From contig JBBRYF010000010.1 of the NCBI GenBank assembly GCA_038237925.1, positions 36,679 through 100,678 on the forward strand: a DNA stretch of 64,000 nt. Direction: 5' to 3'. The notes beneath the pieces are model-generated. The model was not told the DNA's origin. It did not search any database and was given only the letters and a program-made list of their open reading frames with translations. The position numbers and the translations under genes were made by a program. This document shows positions 26,333 to 33,765 of this stretch, piece by piece; the stretch's first letter is position 1, and each line of letters opens with the position of its first letter. The stretch comes from AC-32 sp038237925 (GTDB lineage: Bacteria; Actinomycetota; Thermoleophilia; Gaiellales; Gaiellaceae).

Positions 26333-26962
26333 GTGGCCCGCCGCACCGGACCCAAGCTTCTCCAGTTCGACCGCAAGCTCGGTGCGCGTTTCGTGGCCGG
26401 CGCCGACGAGGCTGGGCGCGGACCGCTCGCCGGGCCGCTGCTCGTCGCGGGCGTGCTGTTCGACTACGGCAAGCTGCGGGACCACAAGGTGCGCCCGCTC
26501 GCCTGCCTGAACGACTCCAAACAGTGCAGCGAGGCTGAGCGCGAGGAGCTCTACCGCGCCGTGCTCGGGTGCGCCGAGCGTGTCGTCGTGCGCGCGGTGC
26601 CGGCGACGCAGATCGACCGCGTCGGGCTCCATCGCTCGAATCTCGCCGGGCTGCGTGCGGTTCTCGCCGAGCTCGCGCCGCCGGCGGAGGTGTGCCTCGT
26701 CGACGGCTTCCGGCTCGGGCAGACGGCGCCAGAGCACCGGGCGGTCGTCGACGGCGACGAGAAGAGCGCCGCGATCGCCGCCGCGTCCATCGTCGCGAAG
26801 GTGACCCGCGACCGGATGATGCGGCGGATGGACGCGCTCTATCCGGCGTACGGCTTCCGCTCGCACGTCGGCTACATCACGCCCGGGCATTCGGCCGTCG
26901 TACGGGAGCTCGGCCCCTGTGAGATTCACCGACGGTCCTTCAACGCGCTCTGCTACGCGTAG
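26333..26962 (+). CDS. rnhB: Ribonuclease HII
   Basis: A 209-residue RNase HII that excises ribonucleotides from DNA. The catalytic D25/E26 occur in AGADEAGRGPLAGP, and VDGDEKSAAIAAASIVAKVTR carries further active-site residues. A conserved GYITPGHS follows. The GTG start is supported by the hexamer upstream. The gene order rplS-rnhB-yraN is standard. Confidence 0.95.
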   Translation: MARRTGPKLLQFDRKLGARFVAGADEAGRGPLAGPLLVAGVLFDYGKLRDHKVRPLACLNDSKQCSEAEREELYRAVLGCAERVVVRAVPATQIDRVGLHRSNLAGLRAVLAELAPPAEVCLVDGFRLGQTAPEHRAVVDGDEKSAAIAAASIVAKVTRDRMMRRMDALYPAYGFRSHVGYITPGHSAVVRELGPCEIHRRSFNALCYA

Positions 26963-26969
26963 CCCTCGC

Positions 26970-27107
26970 GTCCCTGACCGCCACTGGCTCACGCCCGGCA
27001 GAGCCGGGCTCCGCCAGCGGCTCGCGCCCCTGGCCATGCTCCGGCCGAAGGGCCGTGCTGTAGCACTGTCCCTTCGGCCTACGCGCGCCCAGGGACACGT
27101 CAGGGAC
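26970..27107. repeat. 138-bp three-way-junction-like inverted repeat element at the yraN 5' end
   Basis: An outer perfect 9-bp stem (26970-26978/27099-27107, GTCCCTGAC) encloses two sub-hairpins. The first is 26981-27020, with an inner perfect 7-bp stem 26993-26999/27003-27009. The second is closed by 27028-27033/27089-27094 and contains a perfect 9-bp stem 27044-27052/27070-27078 with GTGCT/AGCAC inside. The yraN domain begins only after the element. It could be an inserted hairpin element or a structured leader. Confidence 0.75.
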
Positions 27108-27449
27108 CCGAGCACGTCTGCGGCCGGGAGGGCTGCCGAGACCCGCGCGCTCTGGCACTACCGGCTGCGCGGGTACTGCGTGCTCGACCGCAACGCCTGG
27201 ACCGGCGGCAATGAGCTCGACCTTGTGGTGCGCCGCGGGCAGAAGCTCGCGTTCGTTGAGGTGAAGGCGAAAGGCGGCGGGCGCTTCGGCGACCCGTTCG
27301 AGATGGTCACCGAGGAGAAGCAGCGCCGCCTGCGCCGCGCGGCCGAGGCGTGGCTCGCGTTGCATCCGGAGTGCGCGGCGCTTGAGGCGCGTTTTGACGT
27401 CGTCGCGGTGCGCGACGGTCGCCTCGAGTCGCTGCGGCAGGCGTTCTAG
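27036..27449 (+). CDS. yraN: YraN/UPF0102 family protein
   Basis: The YraN domain, an Endonuclease/Holliday-resolvase-like fold of unknown role, spans GRAAETRALWHYRLRGY, then NELDLVVRRGQKLAFVEVKAK (the ExK-like core), to the end. Between the domain and the upstream stop the only conventional start is ATG at 27036, inside the palindromic element, which would add about 28 residues with no family counterpart. The element may have displaced the native start. The gene order with rnhB upstream is conserved. Confidence 0.75.
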   Translation: MLRPKGRAVALSLRPTRAQGHVRDPSTSAAGRAAETRALWHYRLRGYCVLDRNAWTGGNELDLVVRRGQKLAFVEVKAKGGGRFGDPFEMVTEEKQRRLRRAAEAWLALHPECAALEARFDVVAVRDGRLESLRQAF

Positions 27450-27474
27450 GCGCGCTGTCGAACCGGTCGAGGCC

Positions 27475-28593
27475 ATGGCCTCGACCCAGGACGCGCTCTA
27501 CCGGCGCATCGATCTCGACCTCTCGTGGTCGGAGCGCGACCTCCCCGAGCGGGTACGGACGAAGCACGTTCACCGGCTGCACCCGTACCTCGGCAAGTTC
27601 ATCCCGCAGCTCGTCGAGGCGCTGCTCGAGCGACACGTGCCCGGCGGAGGGCGCGTGCTCGACCCGTTCGCCGGCTCGGGGACGACGCTCGTACAGGCGC
27701 TGGAGTCGGGCTACGACGCGAGCGGCGCGGACGTCGCGCCCTTCAACTGCCTGCTGATGCGCGTCAAGACGCGCGAGTACAACCCGTTCGTGCTCGAGAC
27801 GGAGCTGCGCGACGCACTGGCGCGGCTCGACGCATTCGACGGCGCGCGGCGGGAGAAGCCGCTCTCGCGCTTCGTTCGCGACTGGTATGCGCCTCAGGCC
27901 GCCGCTGAGCTGCTCTTCTTCCGCGCGCTCGTGGAGGACTACGAGCACGCGGACGTGTTGCGGGTCGTGCTGGCGCGGGCCGCGCGTTCGGCGCGGCGGA
28001 CGACGCACTTCGACCTCGACTTCCCGCGCGCGCCGCAGCAGACCCCGTACTGGTGCCACAAACACCGGCGCGAGTGCAAGCCGGTCGGCGAGGCACGGCG
28101 GTTCCTGCGCCGGTACGCGCTGGACACGCTCATGCGCGTACGCGAGTTCGCTCGAGTGCGCGCACGAGGGCGAGAGGCGGTCGTGCTCCACGGCGACGCG
28201 CGCGAGCTCGACTTCGGCCGTGACTTCGACGGCGTGGTCACCTCGCCGCCCTACCCGGGGCTGATCGACTACCACGAGCAGCACCGCTACGCCTACGAGC
28301 TGCTCGGGCTCGAGGAGTGCCGTGAGCTCGAGCTCGGGAAGGGGTCGAGCAAGGTCGCGCTGAACGCCTACGTCGAGGGAATCGCAGCGGTGCTCGCGAA
28401 CGTGCGCGGCTCGCTGCGGCGCGGTGCGCCGGTCGTGATCGTGATCAACGACCGGCGCGAGCTCTACCCGGAGATTCTCGAGCGCGCGGGGCTGCGGCTC
28501 GACGAGCGCTACCGGCGTCACGTCAACCGCCGTACCGGCAGGCGGGCCGGCGAGTACTTCGAGGACGTGCTCGTCGCGCGCGCCGCGCAGTAG
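27475..28593 (+). CDS. Site-specific DNA methyltransferase (N4-cytosine/N6-adenine type)
   Basis: A 372-residue amino-methyltransferase. The SAM motif DPFAGSGTTLVQALE lies at about 63-77 and the catalytic motif TSPPYPGLIDY at about 256-266. This order, together with the serine in TSPPY, is common in m4C enzymes. The middle holds a Cys/His cluster (YWCHKHRREC) that could bind zinc. No restriction endonuclease gene is adjacent, so it looks like an orphan methylase, next to the DNA-uptake genes comM and dprA. The ATG has GAGG close upstream. Confidence 0.82.
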   Translation: MASTQDALYRRIDLDLSWSERDLPERVRTKHVHRLHPYLGKFIPQLVEALLERHVPGGGRVLDPFAGSGTTLVQALESGYDASGADVAPFNCLLMRVKTREYNPFVLETELRDALARLDAFDGARREKPLSRFVRDWYAPQAAAELLFFRALVEDYEHADVLRVVLARAARSARRTTHFDLDFPRAPQQTPYWCHKHRRECKPVGEARRFLRRYALDTLMRVREFARVRARGREAVVLHGDARELDFGRDFDGVVTSPPYPGLIDYHEQHRYAYELLGLEECRELELGKGSSKVALNAYVEGIAAVLANVRGSLRRGAPVVIVINDRRELYPEILERAGLRLDERYRRHVNRRTGRRAGEYFEDVLVARAAQ

Positions 28594-28613
28594 TTCCACT
28601 TTCGGCACAGTCG

Positions 28614-28642
28614 CGTGACAGACACGTGACAGGCGCGTGTCT
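28614..28642 (+). promoter_or_regulatory. Three helically phased CGTGACA-type repeats before comM
   Basis: CGTGACA at 28614-28620 and 28625-28631 and CGTGTCT at 28636-28642 have an exact 11-bp period, so all lie on one face of the DNA. They cover the region from about -40 to -12 of the predicted comM start. GACACG/CGTGTC (28621/28636) also form an inverted repeat. This looks like an operator for a regulator of DNA uptake. Confidence 0.5.
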
Positions 28643-28647
28643 AGCGT
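28642..28647 (+). promoter_or_regulatory. -10 box of leaderless comM
   Basis: TAGCGT ends 6 bp before the comM GTG and abuts the phased CGTG repeats. Confidence 0.5.
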
Positions 28648-28653
28648 GGCCAC

Positions 28654-30123
28654 GTGCTCGCACGCACCGTCACGCATGCGCTCGTGGGGCTCGACGCCGT
28701 TCGCGTCGAGGTCGAGGCGCACCTTCAGCTCGGGGTCCCGGCGTTCGCGATCGTCGGCCTGGCCGACCGCGCCTGCCAGGAGGCGAAGGAGCGCGTCCGC
28801 AGCGGGATCGCTTCCGCGGAGCTCGAGTGGCCGGTGCGGCGGATCACCGTGAACCTCGCGCCGGCCGAGCTGCGCAAGGAGGGGTCCGGGTTCGATCTGC
28901 CGATCGCGCTGGCCGTGCTGGCGGCTTCACGGCAGGTGCCGCCCGAGTCGCTCGGGGGGCACGCGGCGGTGGGCGAGCTTGCGCTCGACGGGCGCCTGCG
29001 GCCGGTCGGCGGCGTGCTCGCTGCGGCCGAGGGTGCTCGGCAGGCGGGGCTCTCTCACCTGCTCTGCGCTTCCGAGTGTGCGGCCGAGGCGGCTCTGGCT
29101 GGGATCGAGCCGGTGCCGGTGCACCATCTGGCGGAGGCGGTCGCGTACCTGCGCGGCCAGTGGCGGCCGCCTCCGCCCGACGAGCTTCCCGCGGCGGGTT
29201 CGAACGGCGACGCGCCCGCCGTGCCGGATCTCGCGGACGTGCGGGGGCAGGAGCGCGCCCGCCGCGCGCTCGAGCTGGCGGCGGCGGGCGGGCACAACCT
29301 GCTGCTCGGCGGCCCGCCCGGCACCGGCAAGACGATGCTCGCGCGCCGGCTGCCGGGGATCCTGCCGCGCCTACCGCCGGACGAGGCGTTGGAGGTGACG
29401 CGGATCCACTCGGTCGCGGGCCTGCTGCCGCCGGGCAGGCCGCTCGTGAGCGTGCCGCCGTTCCGCGCGCCGCACCACACGGCGTCAGTCTCGGCCATCG
29501 TGGGGGGCGGATCCTCGCCGCGGCCGGGAGAGGCGAGCCTGGCGCACCGCGGGGTGCTCTTCCTCGACGAGCTGGCCGAGTTCCCGCGCAACGCGCTCGA
29601 GGCGCTTCGCCAGCCGCTCGAAGACGGTGCGATCGCGATCGCGCGCGTCGGCGGCAAGATCGTGTTCCCGGCGCGGTTCCAGCTCGTTGCCACGATGAAC
29701 CTGTGCCCGTGCGGAGCGCGTGGCGATCCGGCTGCGGAGTGCTCCTGCTCCGCCGCGCGGCTCGCCGCGTACCGAGACAAGCTGTCGCGAGCGCTCCTCG
29801 ACCGCTTCGACCTGGTCGTAACGGTTCCGCGCCCGCGCGCTCGCGAGCTCGACTCTCCGCCCGGCGAAGGCTCCAAGGCCGTGCGGGAACGAGTGACCGC
29901 CGCGCGAGAGCGAAGGCGAGGGGAGCCGCTGCGCCGCTCGAAGGAAGCGAACGAGCTGCTGAGCCGGGCCGTCGAGCGATTGCCGCTGTCGGCCCGCGGC
30001 CGCGCGCGTGTCGCTCGAGTCGCGCGAACGATCGCCTTGCTTGCGGGCGCCGGCGGCGTCGCGACGGAACATGTCGCCGAGGCGCTCTCCTACCGCTCAC
30101 CGACCGAGCTGGGGACGCGGTGA
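28654..30123 (+). CDS. comM: YifB/ComM-type Mg-chelatase-like AAA+ ATPase
   Basis: A 489-residue protein with an N-terminal Lon-like domain (LGVPAFAIVGLADRAC, VNLAPAELRKEGSGFDLPIA). An AAA+ module follows with Walker A GGPPGTGKTMLARRLPGI near 219, FRAPHHTASVSAIVGGG and FLDELAEFPRNALE. A zinc-like LCPCGARGDPAAECSC precedes the C-terminal helical domain. ComM is a branch-migration helicase that helps integrate incoming DNA in transformation. It overlaps dprA by four bases (GTGA). Confidence 0.93.
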   Translation: MLARTVTHALVGLDAVRVEVEAHLQLGVPAFAIVGLADRACQEAKERVRSGIASAELEWPVRRITVNLAPAELRKEGSGFDLPIALAVLAASRQVPPESLGGHAAVGELALDGRLRPVGGVLAAAEGARQAGLSHLLCASECAAEAALAGIEPVPVHHLAEAVAYLRGQWRPPPPDELPAAGSNGDAPAVPDLADVRGQERARRALELAAAGGHNLLLGGPPGTGKTMLARRLPGILPRLPPDEALEVTRIHSVAGLLPPGRPLVSVPPFRAPHHTASVSAIVGGGSSPRPGEASLAHRGVLFLDELAEFPRNALEALRQPLEDGAIAIARVGGKIVFPARFQLVATMNLCPCGARGDPAAECSCSAARLAAYRDKLSRALLDRFDLVVTVPRPRARELDSPPGEGSKAVRERVTAARERRRGEPLRRSKEANELLSRAVERLPLSARGRARVARVARTIALLAGAGGVATEHVAEALSYRSPTELGTR

Positions 30124-31112
30124 GCGACCTCTCGCTTGCCGCCTTTGCCGCGGAGACCGGGACGCATGTGGTCGAAGAGCCGCGGGCGCGCAGGTTCGAC
30201 CGCTTCCGCCGCGCGTTCGACGAGCCGGCCTACCGCTCGCTGCTCGCCGCTCGCGGACTGCGCTTCGTGGGCCGCGGCGATGGCGCTTACCCGCCGCTCC
30301 TGCGCGAGCTGCACGATCCTCCGGCGGGGCTTTTCCTTCGCGGAGCGGCCGAGCCGGAGCTGCTGTTCCGACGGGCCGTGGCGATCGTCGGCGCGCGAGC
30401 CTGCTCGTCCTACGGCTCGCACGTCGCCCGGTTGCTGGGCCGCGAGCTCGCGGCGACCGGCCTGGTCGTGATCAGCGGCCTCGCTCGCGGCGTCGACGGC
30501 GAGGCGCACCGGGGCGCGCTCGAAGCCGGTGGGACGACGGTGGCCGTGCTCGGCTGCGGCGTCGATCGCGACTATCCGGCGGCCCATGCCCAGCTCGCGT
30601 CACGCATCTGCGAGCAGGGGCTCGTCGTCTCCGAGTACGCACCGGGCGTGGAGCCGGCACCGTGGCGGTTCCCCGCGCGCAACCGGATCATCGCCGGGCT
30701 CGCCGATGCCACCGTCGTCGTCGAGGCGCGTGAGCGGAGCGGCGCGCTGATCACGGCCGACTTGGCGCTCGAGGCCGGGCGCGAGGTCTTCGCGGTCCCG
30801 GGCGAGATCACGTCCGCGCTCTCCAGCGGCACGAACGCGCTTCTTCGACTCGGGGCGACTCCGCTCACGTCAGCGGACGACGTGCTCGAGGCGCTCGGCG
30901 TGGAGGCGCCCGCCCTGGCGAGGCCCGAGCTGGGTGAAGCGGCAACCCAGGTGTTGGAGGTGCTCTCGCAGCGGCCCTCCGGCGCGGACGAGCTCGTCCG
31001 CGGGACGGGGCTCGACGCGGCGGCGGTGGCGACGGCACTGGCGGAGCTCGAGCTCGCCGGTGCGGTCGCCGAGGCCGAGGGGCTGTACAGGGGGGTGGGT
31101 CGGCAAGGCTAG
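30120..31112 (+). CDS. dprA: DNA processing protein DprA/Smf
   Basis: A 330-residue DprA that loads RecA on incoming single-stranded DNA. The Rossmann-fold core has VAIVGARACSSYGSHVA, SGLARGVDGEAHRGAL, YPAAHAQL and RFPARNRIIAGL. The C-terminal winged-helix (about 270-330) is present. The GTG start overlaps the comM stop. Its TAG stop forms part of the next gene's putative -10 box. Confidence 0.94.
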   Translation: MSDLSLAAFAAETGTHVVEEPRARRFDRFRRAFDEPAYRSLLAARGLRFVGRGDGAYPPLLRELHDPPAGLFLRGAAEPELLFRRAVAIVGARACSSYGSHVARLLGRELAATGLVVISGLARGVDGEAHRGALEAGGTTVAVLGCGVDRDYPAAHAQLASRICEQGLVVSEYAPGVEPAPWRFPARNRIIAGLADATVVVEARERSGALITADLALEAGREVFAVPGEITSALSSGTNALLRLGATPLTSADDVLEALGVEAPALARPELGEAATQVLEVLSQRPSGADELVRGTGLDAAAVATALAELELAGAVAEAEGLYRGVGRQG

Positions 31113-31115
31113 GAT
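31110..31115 (+). promoter_or_regulatory. -10 box using the dprA stop codon
   Basis: TAGGAT begins with the dprA stop TAG. Seven bases later stands ATC, the codon at which the conserved N-terminus of the next protein begins. Confidence 0.4.
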
Positions 31116-31122
31116 CGTCGAC

Positions 31123-32256
31123 ATCGAGACGAGCTCATACTGGCTTTCGGAAGAGCGGTCGTCGCTGCCCGCAGCGACGGGCTCTGCGGACCGCGTCGAC
31201 GTCGCGATCGTCGGCGGAGGCGTCACGGGCTGCTCCTGCGCGCTGACGCTCGCTGAGGCTGGAAAGCGGGTGCGCCTGTTCGAGGCGCGCGAGATCGCCG
31301 GCGGCGCGAGCGGACGCAACGGCGGCTTCGCCCTCCGAGGCGGCGCGCCTGCGTATGACGTCGCGCGCCGCGACCTCGGTCCCGAGCGCGCCCGGTGGCT
31401 GTGGAAGCTCACCGAGCGCTCGCTCGACCAGCTCGAGGAGCTGGCCGGCGATGCCTTCCGGCGGACGGGCAGCCTTCGCCTGGCCGCCGACCCCGACGAG
31501 CGCGCCGAGCTCGAGGCCGAGCACGCGGCTCTCCGAGAGGACGGGTTCGCGGTCGAGTGGCGGGAGGAGCTCCCCGAGCCGTTACGCGGGCGCTTCCACG
31601 GCGCGATCTTCCACCCGCCGGATGGGTCGCTCCAGCCCGCCCGCTGTGTCCGCCGCCTCGCCGCTCGAGCCGCGGAGGCCGGAGCCGACCTGCTCGAGCA
31701 CGAACGGGTCGAGTCGCTCGAAGCGCTCGACGCCGAGCAGGTCGTGATCGCGACTGACGGCTACACGCAGGATCTGCTGCCAGAGCTCGACGCGCTCGTC
31801 AAGCCGACACGCGGCCAGGTGCTCGTGACCGAGCCGCTCGAGCGTCAGCTCTTCCCGCGCCCGCATTACGCGAGGCACGGTTACGACTACTGGCAGCAGA
31901 CTCCCGAGGGCCGCCTAGTGGCCGGCGGTTTCCGCGACAAGGCGCTCGACCACGAGTACACGGCGGACGAAGAAACGACGCCGCTGATCCAGCGACACCT
32001 GGAGCAGTTCGTCGCGGATCTCCTCGGCGAGCAGCCGGCGATCGAGCATCGCTGGGCCGGGATCTTCGGGACCACCACCGACCGGCTTCCGCTTGTCGGA
32101 CCGTTCCCCGGCCACGACGGTGTGTGGGTCGCCGCCGGCTACTCCGGCCACGGCAACGTGCTGGGCCTCGCGTGCGGAGAGCTCCTCGCCCGCGCGATCC
32201 TCGGCGATCGTCCGCCCGAGTTCGAGCTCTTCGACCCGGCGCGCTTCGGCCCTTAA
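31123..32256 (+). CDS. FAD-dependent amine oxidoreductase (DAO family), possible ATC start
   Basis: A flavoprotein of the DAO family, close to gamma-glutamylputrescine-oxidase-like enzymes. It has TSSYWL at the N-terminus, the FAD-binding VAIVGGGVTGCSCALTLAEAG, GGASGRNGGFA, and a C-terminal GYSGHGNVLG. Such enzymes oxidise primary or secondary amines. No ATG, GTG or TTG lies near the expected start; the nearest is GTG at 31060, deep inside dprA. An ATC at 31123 sits seven bases after TAGGAT, the leaderless geometry, and gives a 377-residue protein of normal length. A base error for ATG is also possible. Confidence 0.82.
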   Translation: METSSYWLSEERSSLPAATGSADRVDVAIVGGGVTGCSCALTLAEAGKRVRLFEAREIAGGASGRNGGFALRGGAPAYDVARRDLGPERARWLWKLTERSLDQLEELAGDAFRRTGSLRLAADPDERAELEAEHAALREDGFAVEWREELPEPLRGRFHGAIFHPPDGSLQPARCVRRLAARAAEAGADLLEHERVESLEALDAEQVVIATDGYTQDLLPELDALVKPTRGQVLVTEPLERQLFPRPHYARHGYDYWQQTPEGRLVAGGFRDKALDHEYTADEETTPLIQRHLEQFVADLLGEQPAIEHRWAGIFGTTTDRLPLVGPFPGHDGVWVAAGYSGHGNVLGLACGELLARAILGDRPPEFELFDPARFGP

Positions 32257-32624
32257 CTCTCGCCGGGCGCGGGCACGGACTCGTCGCTCTGGAAGAGCGA
32301 GAAGCTGTTCCCCTCGGTGTCGACGCAGCTGGCGAACCACCCGATCCCGGGGATCGGCTGCTTGTCCTCTGCCGAGCCGCCGAGCTCGCGTGCGCGCGCT
32401 ACCGAGGCGTCGATGTCGGAGGTACCGAAGTAGACGATCGGCCCTGTCCCAGCCTGCTTCTCGGAGGTATAGATCGCGCCCCCGGGCTCGTTTCCGTCGA
32501 GCATGTGGTACTCGACCGGCCCGTCCCATTCGCGGAACTTCCAGCCGAACAGCGACTTCCAGAACTCCTTGGCGCGACCGGCGTCCTGCGCCGGCAGCTC
32601 GAAATGCACGACTTGCCCGTCCAT
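32253..32624 (-). CDS. VOC-superfamily (glyoxalase-like) protein
   Basis: A 123-residue vicinal-oxygen-chelate protein: VVHFELPAQDAGRAKEFWKSLFGW is the first beta-alpha-beta unit and DTEGNSFSLFQSDE the second metal-site strand. Members bind metal and act as lyases, dioxygenases or antibiotic-binding proteins; the substrate is unknown. AAGGA precedes the ATG at 32624. Its stop overlaps the FAD oxidoreductase stop as a palindromic TTAA. Confidence 0.85.
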   Translation of the reverse strand: MDGQVVHFELPAQDAGRAKEFWKSLFGWKFREWDGPVEYHMLDGNEPGGAIYTSEKQAGTGPIVYFGTSDIDASVARARELGGSAEDKQPIPGIGWFASCVDTEGNSFSLFQSDESVPAPGES

Positions 32625-32828
32625 CTGGCGCGTCCTTCGCGTGGGAGCGCGGAGCCTACTCGGCTCAAGCCACCGCCCGGGGATGCCGAAGGTCTGCAGC
32701 GGAGCTCGCACATGCGAATCCGCGAACAGCCGGGTCTCAAGGCCCGCCTGGAGAACGATCCGCCCTCATACAGCGATAGGTCGGACTGGTCACCGGCGCC
32801 ATCGGATAGGCCGCGAGTCTCCAGGGCG

Positions 32829-33764
32829 TTAGAGCTCGATCGTCGTCAGGTCCAGCTCATCGGCGCGCTCGAGCGCCCCCAGCGCCACGGCCAAGTCCTG
32901 GATCGCCAGCCCAGTGCTGTCGAAGATCGTGATGTCGTCCGCCGACTGCCGGCCGGACGCCGTGCCGGCGAGCACGTCGCCAAGCTGGGTCACGTCGTCC
33001 CGCGTGACCGCGCCCGCCTCGACCGCATGCGCGAGCTCGCCGTTGTGGCTCGCCTGCTCCCAGTCGTCGCAGAAGACATGCGTGCGGAGGACTTCCTCCA
33101 CCGCGATCTCGGTCTTGCCCGGGCCGTCCGCGCCCATTAGGCTCACGTGCTGTCCCGCGCGCAATGACCCGGCGGGAAACAGCACCTCGCGGCCGGGCGT
33201 CATCGTGACGACGAGGTCGGCCCCGAGTGCTTCTTCCAGCGTGCCCGCGACACCGGCACCGAGCGCAGCGGCCGCTGCTTCCCGCCCCGCGGGATCGACA
33301 TCCCAGACCAGGACGTCGCGCCCGCGAGCGAGGAACGTGCGGGCCGCCGCGCGGCCGTTGACCCCGGCACCGACGACGGCCGCGCTCCCCGGGTCCGCGC
33401 GCCCGAGCGTCTCCGCCGCCAGCACCGCCGCCGCGCCGGTGCGCAGCGCGGTCACGGCTCCTGCGTCGAGGACGGCCTTCAGCGTCCCGTTTGAGGCGTC
33501 CGAGAGCAGCACGAGCCCGGTCACCGTGGGCAGCCCGCGTTCGGGGTTTCCGGGAAACGACGTCACCCACTTCAACGACGCGTGACCGGCACCAAGGGCC
33601 GGCATGGCGCGGAAGTCGCCGGCCGGATAGGCGGGCACGTACACCTTGGGCGGCATCGACCACTCGCCGCGCGCGTATGCGACGAAGGCCTCGCGGACTG
33701 CCTCGAGCGCCCGCTCCGGCGAGACGGCGGCCTCCACGTCTCGCGCTGCGAAGAACGGAACCAG
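32829..33764 (-). CDS. Ornithine cyclodeaminase/mu-crystallin family protein, probable CTG start
   Basis: An NAD(P)-dependent protein of 311 residues (302 if GTG at 33737 is used). It has LPTVTGLVLLSDASNGTLKAVLDA, TALRTGAAAVLAAE and the Rossmann motif VVGAGVNGRAAART. The family includes ornithine cyclodeaminase, alanine dehydrogenase and imine reductases; the reaction here is unknown. The N-terminus LVPFFAARDVEAAVSPERA fits the family only if translation begins at CTG 33764, which has AAGGG at the right distance inside the end of pntB. It ends about 200 bases from the VOC gene. Confidence 0.82.
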   Translation of the reverse strand: MVPFFAARDVEAAVSPERALEAVREAFVAYARGEWSMPPKVYVPAYPAGDFRAMPALGAGHASLKWVTSFPGNPERGLPTVTGLVLLSDASNGTLKAVLDAGAVTALRTGAAAVLAAETLGRADPGSAAVVGAGVNGRAAARTFLARGRDVLVWDVDPAGREAAAAALGAGVAGTLEEALGADLVVTMTPGREVLFPAGSLRAGQHVSLMGADGPGKTEIAVEEVLRTHVFCDDWEQASHNGELAHAVEAGAVTRDDVTQLGDVLAGTASGRQSADDITIFDSTGLAIQDLAVALGALERADELDLTTIEL

Positions 33765-33765
33765 C

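Noticed and set aside
28844..30100. A 418-codon minus-strand frame opposite comM
   Set aside because: Its composition is almost only Arg, Ala and Pro, the typical reverse frame of a GC-rich gene.
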